Below are positions 26,639 to 37,749 of a stretch of 64,000 bases of DNA, one piece after another. The stretch's first letter is position 1. Each line of letters opens with the position of its first letter. This stretch comes from Nemania diffusa (lineage: Eukaryota; Ascomycota; Sordariomycetes; Xylariales; Xylariaceae): contig JBBPUQ010000001.1 in NCBI GenBank assembly GCA_038501195.1, positions 6,014,001 to 6,078,000 on the forward strand, read 5' to 3'. Both the position numbers and the translations under genes were made by a program. Under the pieces are notes generated by a model. That model saw only the letters and a list, made by a program, of their open reading frames with translations, was not told the origin of the DNA and did not search any database.

Positions 26639-29600
26639 ATTATTTTTTTTTTTAATTCAAGTTATTTTTAACTTAATTATAAAAATTAATTATAAATTAA
26701 TTGATTTAAATATATAAATTAATTAATTAATTTATTAGTTTAATTAGTTAAAAATATAAATAATATATAGTTGTATATAAATATTTAAGTATTTTATAAG
26801 TTGCTAATTTTTAGAAATAATTTATATTTTTATTAATATAGCTTTATATATAAACAAAAGTATATAAAGCTATAGATCTACTGACTTTTTTTTTTTTTTT
26901 TTTTTTTTTTTAAGTACTGTTAATTTTATTAATTTTTGTTTAACAAGTTTTTTTTTACTATTTGCGCTTATTTTTAAATCATTTTTATATTTTTTTTTTT
27001 TTTTTTTTATATTTTATTTGTTACTGCTGTTTTTAATATATTTTTTTACTGCTAAACCGTTTATGTTTACAACTGTTAATTTAAATGTTAAAACAAGCTT
27101 TAAACTATAGTTATTTTATTAATATATTGCTTTTGTTTTAAGCATTTTTATAACTTTTTTTAGTTTAAAAATACTGAATTTTTAAAAATTTACTGCTTTT
27201 TTAAAAATTTAAAAAGCTTTATATATAATAGCTGCTAAAAAAGCTATAATATTTATAAATTTATAAATAATTTTACTTTTGTTTTAATTTTATTTTATTA
27301 TTAAAGAATTAATTGTTTATTATAATAATATTTAATATAATTTGTTTATATAAAATTTTAAAGTTTAATATTAATTTGTTTGATTTAAAGCAAAAAAATA
27401 ACAACAATTTAAATAGTACTATTGTTTATAATAAAAAAAAAAGCTGTATTTAATATATTTTAGTTTAGTTTCGCTGTAAAATCGCTAAAGCATAGTTCTG
27501 TTTTCTAAAGTTTTTTTACTGCATTTTTTTTTTATATTGTACTGCTTTTTGTTTTATTAACAAAGTTTCCGTTATAAAAATAAGCTGTTTTATTTATATT
27601 TGTTACTAATTTTAATATTAATTGCTAATTTTAAAACGTTATTACTAAATATTAGTTTTTAATTTATTAATATAAAACTTTAGTTTAATAAACTATTGCT
27701 TTTTTTGTTACTAATGCTGTAAATAAGCTGTTTTGTTTATTTTTTACTTTTATTTTTAATTTAAATAAAATATTAATTAATATATCTAATATTGCTGCGT
27801 TATTATATTTTGTTTATAACTTTTTAATGTTAACTATATAGCTTAGTTTTTAGCTATATATTGTTTTATAAAAAAAGTAAAAACAATTTATTATAAAAAT
27901 AATAGTAATATAAAATATTTTAAAGCTTATAAAAAGTTTATAGTATTTTAAAATATTTTCGAATTTGCTTTTTAAGTTTTTTAACAAAGTTTTATATATA
28001 GCTTATTAATAAAACACAAATTATTATTTAAAAAAATAAATTCGATTTTTATTATATAGACTTTTTTATAAAAGTTTTAGTTTATTTTATTTTGTTAGCT
28101 TTTTTAACAACTTTAAACAATTAATTAAAAAGTTTTTTTAGCAGTTTTAATGTATTTTTACTATAATATAATAAGTAGTTTTTTTTATAGCTTTGCTAGT
28201 TTATTTTTTTTATGTTTTTTTTTTTTTTTTTCAAAGTTTATAATAGCTTTAGCAGTAAATATATTAATAATTAATACTTATTAATTATATTTAGTTAGCT
28301 AGTTTTTTTATTTAATTTTATAATATAAATCTTTTTTATAAATATATTTTTTTACTATGTTTTCTATTTTTTATTTTATATTATTGTTTTTTAAATTAAG
28401 TATAAATAATTTATTTATATTATTAGCTTTTTAAAGTTTTAATAATTAAATAAAAAATATGTTATAAAAACAAATATATTATATAAAAAAACAAAAGCGA
28501 TAAATCTACGAACTAATTTTACTAATAATTTTAAATAGTCTAATATATTTAAAAGCTAGTTTATAGCAATATTTTTTAAGCTTGAAATGTTTAATTAACA
28601 AAACAATTAATTAACTTATTTTGTAATTTATTAATTTATATTTGTTGTTGTAATATTTTGCTTAATTTTCAACTATATTTTACTACTGTTTTATTAATTT
28701 ATTCTTAATAGTTTTTAATTTATTTAATCGATTTTATATTGTTAGTATTTTTTTTAAAATAAAGTTGTTTTTAATAAACAACTTAAATTTTAATATATAG
28801 CTATATAAAGCTTTAAAAAGTAAAATATTAATAGTTGAATTAATTGCTAAATTTATAGTAAAAAAAGCTTGAAATAATAATTAAAACTAATTGATTTGTT
28901 TAATAAAAATAAAGCACTTTAAGTAATATTTAATTATTTAGTTTATATATTTTATTTAACTGTTAGTTCTAAAATAAAATATAACTAAATAATATTTTTT
29001 AACTTTAGTATAATAATATAAATTAAACTAGAAATTATTAGTAAATATAAAACTTTAATTAATAACTATTTTAATAGAGCTTTTAAATTTATACTTTATT
29101 TTTTAATAAAATAAAATAGCTAGTTATATAGCTGTTATAATAATATAAACAAGTAATAAATATATTAATTTAATAAATCAGTTTATAATTACTAATATAA
29201 AATTTATATAACTGTTTTTATAAAAAGTTTTTAATAAACTAGTTATAAAATTTATAAATAGTTTTTGTATAAATTTAATAAATATTAATAAACTATTTAA
29301 TTTGTTATATTTTTAGTAGTGTTTTATTTTAAACCTGAAACAAATAGTACAGCTTTTTATATAGCTCTATATATTACACTTTAAGTTTTACTAGTAGAAT
29401 TTTTTTTAAAAAAGTTCTAAAGTATACTTTTAATTAAAATAACTTATAAAAAAATCGTTGTAATATAATTTAATTAGTTAAAAATAAATTGATTTTTTAA
29501 AAAATATATAAACTTTTTTATTATAAAAAACTAAAAAATTTTAAATTAATTATTAACTTTTTATAGCTAAACTGTTTTTGATTTGCTTTAAAATCTATTA

Positions 29601-32600
29601 ATATTTAAAATTTTTTTTTTAAACGTTTTAAATTAATAATTTAAAACTTTAATTAGCTTTTAAGTTTTAAATATTTTTTTTTGTAATAACTATTTATATT
29701 TACATATATATAACTAATTAAATAAAAATTAATTGCTTAAAAAAATAGCATTTAGTACAGATTTTTTTAATTAATACTTTTAAATATTAGTTTTTAATAG
29801 TTGTATGTTATATAACAATCTTTTTTTTTAATATAAAAAAAAAATTTATATTAAAAAGTATATTATTTATATAATTAAAACAACACAAAAAAAAATCGGC
29901 TTTATTTTGCTTTTTTTTTTTATACTTAATAATAAAATCAAAAAAAGCTAAATAAATATACTATCAGACTTATTTTTTATTTAGTTTTAATATTTTTATA
30001 AAAGTTTAAAAGTTATTATAATTAGTTAATATTTCAATAAACAATTTGCTTTTTTATAAATAATAATATTAATATTTGAAATTTTTAATAATAGTTAATA
30101 TTTTTTTATTTAGTATATTTTAGTTCAATTTTTAATTAAAGAACTTTTAAAAATAAAACAAAACTAGTTGTTATTATTTTCGATTATTTTTTTGTAATAA
30201 GTTATTTATAAATGTAGCTTTAAATATATTAGTTTTTATTAATATTTGTTTTTTAAAGTCAAAATATATAAAAAAAATAGCCTGCTTAAATAGATCTTAC
30301 AATTATTTAAAAGTATGCTTTTTTAAATCATTTAAAAAAATTCGACTTTTTTTTGTTTCAGTTGTGTTTTTTTTTAAATATTAATATAATAAAACAGCAA
30401 CTAAAAAATACTTTTTAATAAAACAGCAATAAAAGTTGCAAAATTTTAAAAATTGTTATAACTTATAACAAAAACTAAAAAAAAGCTATTTTTTAATAAT
30501 ATCGATTTATAAAAAATCTATTTTAATTTTTTTGTTTGAAATAATATAATTTAAAAATTCTAGTTTATGTTAATAAAATTAGCATTTAAAAAGTTTAACA
30601 TATAACTTAGCTTTTTAAAGTTTTTTAATAATATTTTAAACATAATTTATATATAAATTTCTGTTTAAAAAAAAAACAAATATATTGTTAAAATATATTA
30701 TATAAAAAATATTTAAAATATTGTTAAGTACTTTTTGTATATAATTTTAAAAAGTAATAAAAATATTATACAAACTTATAAATATAACTAAAAATTTATA
30801 GTGTTTATAATATATATAAAACATTATTTTTTATTTATTTTTTTTTCGAATTTGTATATAATAATAAATATTTTTAAAATTAATTTTCGAAAATATTTTT
30901 ATATATGCGATTTTATTCAATATTTTCGAAATAAGTAAAAAAGTAAAGTGATTTTTTTATAAAACTTTGTTAAGTTTTTTATAGTTAATATAAAAATATA
31001 AAATTTTATTTTTTTTAAGTATAAAAAATATTAGTGCTTTTGTAGAACTTTTTAATTTTTTGATTTTTTTGCTTTTTATTATTTTTTGTAGCTAATTTTT
31101 TAGTTTTTACAACTTGTTTTAAATTAAAAAATAAATAAAATAATAAAATATTGTTATATTTTTTTATAAATTAATTAATAAATTACCTCAATAAATATAA
31201 AAAAGTATATTAATATTAAAAATATTGAAAAATTTAAATAAGTTTTAAAACTTTTTTAAAACTAAATCGAAACTTATAAAAGTTAGTTTTACTTTTATTT
31301 TTTTTAAAAATAAAAGTTTAAACAAAGTAATAATTGCTTAACAATATTTTTTATTTTAATAAACTTGTATAAACTTTTGAAGTAATAGCAATTTAAAGTA
31401 TTTTTGTTTAAAACTAAAAAACTATTGATTTAAGCTTAAATCTAATATAATTTTTTTGCTTTTTAAAATTAATTAAAACAATAGTAATAAACTTCTTTTT
31501 AATTAATTATTATATAATATTGCAATATATATGTGTTAAATTATATAAATAACTTTTTATTAATTAATTAATTTATAAAAAACTTAATAAGCTTTATATA
31601 TATTTAAACCTTTTTAGTTTATAGTTTATAAACTATAAAGCTTATAAAAAGCTTTTTATAGTTTATAATATAAAACAAAAATATAACTAATATAATTATA
31701 TTTAATATAAAAGTTTAAATTAGCATATGTTTTTAAAAATAATTTATTTGAACTAAATATATATATTAAATAAAAAGTGTAAAAATATTGAAAAAATAGA
31801 ACAAATAGCTAATATTTATTTTTAAACTCTATTATAAAACTTGAACTTATTTTCTGTTTTTTAAATCAAAATTATTGTAATTTTTTAAAACGGATTAATA
31901 AAAAAAAACAGTTTGTTTTAAATAATAAAAATTATTAAATTTTTTTTTAATAGTTTAAGTTTTTTAAATAGTTCGTTTTTAAAACTGTTTATTAAAATAT
32001 TAATTAATATAATATTCTGTTTTATTACAAAAAAAACAAATAATAAAGTTTTAATTTTTTAATAATTATTAGTTTAAATTTAAATAATATTTAAGTTTAT
32101 TTTTTAAAAGTTTTTGTAGCTTTTTAGCTTTATATTTATTTTTTAGTTTGTTAAATCAATATATTTAATGCTTTAAAACTTAATAACTTATTGATTTAAA
32201 TTAAAAATTTTAATATTAAAAGTTTTATAATTTTTTAAAACAATAGTTTTTATAATAATTTCTATTAATTATATATAAATTTTACAATTGTAAAAAGTTA
32301 TAATAAAAATAATAGTATTATAAAAGTTTTATATAAAGTTTATAACAATTTCAATTATAATTTATATATAAACTTAATTATTACTATATTTTTTTTTAAC
32401 TTTTATTTATTAATTTTTATTAATATATTACTATATTAATTATATTTTTTTAAATAGTAAATAAAAAGTTACAAAAATTTATTATTTTTTTTTTTAAAAA
32501 ATCAGATAGTTTTTAATAAAAAAGTATAGCTTTTTTGTTATTAGTTTTTTTTATTTTTTACTTTTTAATTTGAGCTAAATAATAGTTAAATTGTTTAAAA

Positions 32601-33510
32601 TATTAATTTAGAAATTAGTAAGTATATTTTAATTGTATATTTATATTTGCTTTTAAATATATTAACTGTTGTATAAAAGTTTTTGTTTATTTTAAAAACA
32701 CATTTTAATTATATTAATATTAAAGCTGTTTTGTTTTTGAAAATTTTTTAAATAAGCTTTAATATTTATTTTTACAATCCTAATTTATTTTGTTAATTAT
32801 ATATACAATCTTGTTTATTAAACAACTAAATTTATATTTAGAACTATTAAATATAAACTTTAACTTTTTAATTTATTTAGTTTATTTGTTATATATAAAA
32901 TCCAAAATTAATAATTTATATTTAAACTTAATTAATTGATTAAAGTTTATATTATTGTTATAGTTTAATTTAAGTTCGTTATATTTTTGTTAATAATTTG
33001 TATATATAATAAACTTAATTACATTATTATTGTTAAAAAGTATAGAAGTAATATTATAACTGCATTATTAATATATTTTAAAAATCGAACGTTAATAAAA
33101 AAAAACCGATCGTTTAAAGTTTTGCTGTTTTTTGTAGTCGATAAAATTATTAGTTTTTTTTTCTTTTTTTTTAAAAGTTATTTTTAGTACAGTTTTAAAT
33201 TGAAAATTATACAATTTAGCAGTATATTAATCTCGTTTGTTTCGTTCAAGTTTTAATTGATAATTTTTTGTTTATATTTCTATAAAAGCTTTTTGCAAAG
33301 TTAGTATATTAATCGATAATTCAAAAGTAGTAGCAAAAGCAAAAAATTGAGCTTTTTTAAAAAAAATCTAAAATTGAAGCTAGTTCAGAGTATTTTTATT
33401 ATTATTTTAAATAGTATTTAATTCTATTACATTTATAAATACAACAGACTTTTTAAAATATCGAAGTACTATTTCGTATTATAAATAACTTTAAATTAAA
33501 GCTTTAGAAT

Positions 33511-33690
33511 TGTTACAGAGTAAAAAAAACTATAAATTAAATATAATATAATAAATAATATATAGCTAATAGTGCATATTATACAAAACTAAAGCTTAAA
33601 AAAAAAAAAAATCTCCTTTAAAACATATATAAAATAAGTATGTATAAATATACTAGTACTTTTTTAAATCTTAGCCTTTAAATCTTAACA
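33511..33690. repeat. Right LTR of family A copy A2
   Basis: 180 bp, starting TGTTACAGAG and ending AATCTTAACA, followed by target duplication TATTT. Confidence 0.9.
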
Positions 33691-34299
33691 TATTTATTTT
33701 AAAAACGATTTAAAAAATACTACAAAAACAAAAAAGTTTTTATATAAAAACTATTAATTAAAAATTACTATAATAATTTTAAAAAATATTAAAATAAAAC
33801 TTATAGTTTAAAAAGTTTTAAATTAAATAGCTGCTATTAAGTAGTAAATAAATAATACTATATAATTTAAGCTATATTTATATTTGTTAATATAACATTT
33901 TAAATATATATAAAAAACATAAAAAAAACTTATACAAATATATATATATACTTTAAAAAGTATTTATAATAATATTAGTTATAATTAGTTATATTAAAGT
34001 ATATATTATTTTTATGTTTAATAAAAACAGCGTTTATATAGCAGTAGTAAAAAATTATATATTTTTTTTTTTAAATAAAATATAAATAATAATGCTTGTT
34101 AAAGTATAAATATAAACAAATATTTAACAAATTACAAAGTTTAAAACATTATACTAAAAAAAAAAAAGCAAAAAAGTTGTTGTTATTATTATTAGCAGCA
34201 GTAGCAAAAGCGCAAAAAGTACAAATAATAAAGCAAATAGTAACATTTATAACAATAGTATAGAAAATTTTAACAATTATTAGCTAAAACTAAAAGCGA

Positions 34300-34345
34300 A
34301 AAAAAAAAAAAACGCTTAAGCGCGCTTTTTTTTTTTTTTTCTTTT
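34300..34345. repeat. GC-core palindrome in AT desert
   Basis: A run of A, the perfect 10-bp palindrome CGCTTAAGCG at 34313-34322, then CGC and a run of T. Together these can fold into a strong hairpin. It lies inside family B. Its CpG cytosines are not preferred RIP targets, which may explain why it survived. Confidence 0.5.
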
Positions 34346-34772
34346 TTTTTAAAAAAAAAAACTACAAAAAAGAAATTTTAAAAATAAGTTAAAAGCAGCA
34401 GCAAAAAAAAATAAAACTACTTTTTAAAAATATTAATATATAATTAATGTTTTATAATATAAAACTAAAAAATTATTTATTATATTAAAATATTATAACA
34501 AAACAATATTATTTAAAGTTTTAATTAATATAAAAACTTTTATAATTAATTTAAAAACTTTATAAAATATATATTAATAATAGTAACAATATTTATAACT
34601 ATAAATTAATTTTAAATTTATTTATATAAAAAAAAAACTTAAAAATTGCAATTTATAAATAAGTAAAAATAAAAATAAAAAAAAAAAACAAAAAAAACTA
34701 GCTATTTTATTAGTTAAATAAGTATATAACAATTAAGCGATTTTAAAAATACACTTATAAATTTAAAAAAAT

Positions 34773-34806
<34 letters not shown>

Positions 34807-35229
34807 AAAATTATTTTACAATTAATTTATACTAAAAGTATTAAAATATTAAAAACAAATTTATTTTATATATAAAAAAAAAGCACATTTTTTTTACAAT
34901 TATTAGTTTAAATTTATTAAATATATTGTATATTTAATTAAACAATAAAATTACAATTAATAAATATATATAAATATAATTTTATTATTTAATAGCTTTA
35001 TAATTAAAACATAAGTGTATTAATATAACAATATATTAAAAAAAGTGCACTTTTAGCTTTTTTTTTATAAAAACTAATTATTTAAAATATATAAAACTAT
35101 TAAAATTGTTTAAAATATATTTTTATAAAAATTTTAAAATATAAAATTAAAAAAATTATTATTTATTTTTTTTATTAATATATAAAAAAAAAACAGCTAA
35201 ATAGCTTAAAATAGTTTAACTAAAAAATA

Positions 35230-35623
35230 TATAACAGTATAAATAAGTTTAATAAAGCAAACTTAAAAAGTCGAATTATAAAATTTATTTAAATAAGTTT
35301 ACTTAATAAAAAAGCTTAAAAAAAAGCTTTTGCAAAAACTTTTTTACTATTTATAATATTATTTGTTAAAATTACTATTTATTATAAACACTTACTATTA
35401 TAAACAAATAAAAACAATTATAAAATTAAAGCTTAAAAACAAAGTATTAAACTTGATTTTAGTATTTACTAAAAACATATATATATATATAAAGCTTAAA
35501 AATTAAAAAGTTAAAATAACGAAAATATTTAACAAGCTTTATTTTAATACATTTTTTAAAATCGTTTTAGTTATACTGGTTTAATTCCACTTGCTAAGCT
35601 CGATTATACCCTTATATATAACA
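35230..35623. repeat. Right LTR of family B
   Basis: 394 bp, paired with 20213-20606. Its last 60 bp, next to the gene island, are less mutated than the rest (for example CACTTGCTAAGCTCGATTAT). The 5-bp flank TAAAA follows. Confidence 0.87.
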
Positions 35624-35759
35624 TAAAAAGTTTACTATATATAAAAGTTATATAACAATGCAACTAATTACCAATGTTTTAATTTATAATTTATTTAAAA
35701 CTGATTGTGTTTGCTAAATTAGGTCGATTAATTAACAGTCAGTCAAAGTATTACTTCGC

Positions 35760-36635
35760 CTATATGTAATATACACTCCAGCCGTCCTCCTCTGCTGGAT
35801 GAATGATTTTGTAGTAGTTGGCAATTGGTAGGTTCTGCAAAGTCAGAAGATCCTCCTCCTTGATGCCGGTAATATAGGAATTGTCCACCCCTTCCTGTGC
35901 AGTCCCAGGGGTCAGTAGTATTGGGTCGATGAATTTGTCCACGTCAGACTCGAGGGACAAGAGTCCTTGGGCGTTCGACTTCCAGTCCACCTCGCTCCTC
36001 ACCCGTAACTGCACTCGGAAAGCCTTCCTTGTGGTTCGGCGTAGCAATACAGCTGCCTGCAGGAAAGAGGGGATTCCGTCCTTTTGACCGGTGTTCTCCT
36101 CTATGGTCCACGTCACAGCGTTCTCAGGCCCACCACTTTTATTTTCGCTCCAGTGGGTGTCTGTAACAAGCCTTGCACTAAATTTGACAGGGCTGGTGTC
36201 CTTATACTCTGAAGTACCTCCAATATCGATCCAGGGGGGTTTTATTTTCAGTGTAGCCCCCACTGTCCTCTCTCGCTCCCCTTCAGTGCAGTTTAAGTAT
36301 CGATCTTCCTCTTCCGAGGGCGCAACCTTGAATACAGCCGGGTAGTGGTCCATCTTACCACCAGGATCGTAGAACTCTAGGGTGACTGACGCTTTTCGGT
36401 AGCGGTGGCTGAAGACTTTGCTCTTGAATTCGAAATTAAATAAGAGTAGACTGCCTTGGAAGGTGCGACGTTCCCACCTCAACTTCCCATGATGAACTTC
36501 TTTGATTGTCACTTTCGTTGTCAAAGGGGATTCATGAGTTTTTTCCAAAAGAGTACGAAACTGCTCATCTTCTGGATTTTCAGTATGTAGCGATTTGCTC
36601 CCACCCTCAGGGTATAGTCCTATATCAAACTCCAT
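35760..36635 (-). CDS. Uncharacterised fungal protein, beta-rich, 291 residues
   Basis: A single open frame with no introns. The frame is open to an upstream ATG at 36704, but that gives an unlikely 23-residue extension, so I prefer the ATG at 36635 (MEFDIGLYPEGGSK). The protein is soluble, rich in alternating hydrophobic residues and charged turns. It includes NAVTWTIEENTGQKDGIPSF and a following AAVLLRR segment, a pattern I associate with an unnamed Pezizomycotina family seen beside NLR- or ankyrin-type genes; this is from memory, not a search. No signal peptide or catalytic motif is evident. It is head-to-head with the ankyrin-type gene at 37050, and the pair is enclosed by family B and a Fot1-like element. 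The 136 bp between the stop and the LTR hold nothing recognisable. Confidence 0.7.
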   Translation of the reverse strand: MEFDIGLYPEGGSKSLHTENPEDEQFRTLLEKTHESPLTTKVTIKEVHHGKLRWERRTFQGSLLLFNFEFKSKVFSHRYRKASVTLEFYDPGGKMDHYPAVFKVAPSEEEDRYLNCTEGERERTVGATLKIKPPWIDIGGTSEYKDTSPVKFSARLVTDTHWSENKSGGPENAVTWTIEENTGQKDGIPSFLQAAVLLRRTTRKAFRVQLRVRSEVDWKSNAQGLLSLESDVDKFIDPILLTPGTAQEGVDNSYITGIKEEDLLTLQNLPIANYYKIIHPAEEDGWSVYYI

Positions 36636-37049
36636 GGTAGGGTAAATGATAACGATGACTGTCGTGAAGAGAGAAATGTCTGACAAGGTGCTTGACTTGA
36701 GCAACGATAAAGGAAAATTCTATCTTCTGAGCTACAAAGTTAGGGTACTACTTATATGTGATTAGTAGCATTCCTAGACCCTGCCAGGTGGGGTACAAAC
36801 GCTGTACCACATCGACCGTCATACATTATAGAATGGTCTTTTACTTGATTCCATTTCTTCCCTTTGCGGAGGATAATTGTTACTCTCGTCTATTTTCTTT
36901 CACTCAGGATACAACTTATTATCAGTTTGAAGCGCCATTTAGACATTATCTATCGCATAAAAAAGCAACTGCCAGCATAACAACATGCTACAGCAGCAGG
37001 ACATAGTCGGGAAACTAGCAGGGAAAAGGGGACCGAGTTTCTATTAAGT
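36636..37049. promoter_or_regulatory. Divergent promoter region of the 35.8/37.1 kb gene pair
   Basis: 414 bp between two outward-facing start codons. It has normal base composition with no convincing TATA box. The frame at 36758-37006 has no protein-like features. Shared regulation of both genes is an inference from geometry only. Confidence 0.4.
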
Positions 37050-37508
37050 GTGTATAATAAAGATTCCCAACCAGATGGAGCTTCTACTGCCCCAGCAGGT
37101 CATACCGTGGAAGAATTTCTCGAGGCTGTAAAGACAACCAACTTTGACGACACTGGCGCTGTTGCTAAACTTACTGCACAATTTGAATCTAGATCACCCC
37201 ACTTGGCCATAGAGGAAAACAATGCTGATTTCATTCGCACCGTCCTAGTTAATTCAACTCTTTCAAACACGCTCTTCACGCCAAAGGATAGCAATCACAA
37301 AACATGTTTGCATTTTGCGATTCACAAAAGAAGAATATTTACGAAACAGATTATTGAGAAACCAAGGGAGCTGAACCCAATACCAGGGACCAAAGGTGAA
37401 CCCAATCCTTTCATCATAAAAATCATTCCCAGAGGCCAAACACCGCTTCATTACGTGGTCGCGCAAGATCTGGACGGGCAAGAAGATGACAGGTCAGGCC
37501 ACCTCTAA
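37050..37508 (+). pseudogene. Ankyrin-repeat-type protein, truncated
   Basis: A 152-residue frame starts MYNKDSQPDGASTAP. It contains repeat-like segments HKTCLHFAIHKRRIFTKQII and GQTPLHYVVAQ, the TPLH/CLHF signatures of ankyrin repeats. It ends at TAA 37506-37508, while the protein-like reading continues in another frame (HDILVAFLEATHKHSSASI) to about 37590. The fragment is far shorter than typical ankyrin proteins, and a Fot1-like transposon begins 240 bp downstream. I read it as the N-terminal remnant of a larger gene with a frameshift, though an unrecognised intron is possible. Its partner is the head-to-head gene at 35760-36635. Confidence 0.6.
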
Positions 37509-37591
37509 GCACGACATTTTGGTAGCATTCCTGGAGGCAACTCATAAACACTCATCAGCTAGCATTGAACAACCCTTCGTTATAGTAAAAT

Positions 37592-37650
37592 AAGCCATGT
37601 GACCTACCCCTAGAGGCCTGACCTACTAGTAGGCACTTCTAGGGTAGGGA
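37592..37650. repeat. Short imperfect inverted repeat
   Basis: CCTACCCCTAGAGG at the left is complementary, with mismatches, to CTTCTAGGGTAGGG at the right. The centre is ACCTACTAGTAGG, itself nearly palindromic. It could be a terminator-like hairpin or a remnant transposon end. Confidence 0.4.
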
Positions 37651-37749
37651 GGCGAAGCCTCTCTTGAAGGGGGGACAAAAAGAAGCAACTTGTACAGTGA
37701 ATTCTATGTAATTAAAAATAGGAAAAATTCCAACAGGCTGCGCGATTTA

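Larger units (their letters stand above)
26459..33690. mobile_element. Complete LTR retrotransposon family A, copy A2, nested inside family B
   Basis: The 180-bp LTRs at 26459-26638 and 33511-33690 both have TG...CA ends. They are flanked by a perfect 5-bp target duplication TATTT (26454-26458 and 33691-33695). Total length is 7232 bp. The right 4.3 kb equals copy A1 (1-4304). The interior is RIP-mutated but retains somewhat more G+C (for example 27000-28700) than copy A1 or family B. No gag-pol frame survives. A run of T directly inside the left LTR could be the complement of a polypurine tract, which would put the coding strand on minus, but this is weak. Confidence 0.92.
20213..35623. mobile_element. 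LTR retrotransposon family B, interrupted by nested family A element
   Basis: Two 394-bp direct repeats, 20213-20606 and 35230-35623, bound the segment. The left LTR starts TG and the right LTR ends CA. The 5-bp flanks are TGAAA on the left and TAAAA on the right, a target duplication differing by one G/A transition. Subtracting the nested family A element (7232 bp plus its 5-bp duplication) leaves an 8.2-kb element, a usual size for an LTR retrotransposon. The interior (20607-26453 and 33696-35229) is RIP-degraded and without usable frames. The outer edges of the LTRs next to unique DNA are the least mutated parts. Confidence 0.85.

Noticed and set aside
32987..33187. 66-codon plus frame inside element A2
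   Set aside because: Ile/Asn/Lys/Phe low complexity inside a RIP-degraded retrotransposon; interrupted in copy A1.
20213..35623. Centromere as explanation for the AT desert
   Set aside because: The AT blocks resolve into individual transposons with LTRs and target duplications, and genes lie a few hundred bases away; nothing specific to centromeres can be seen.
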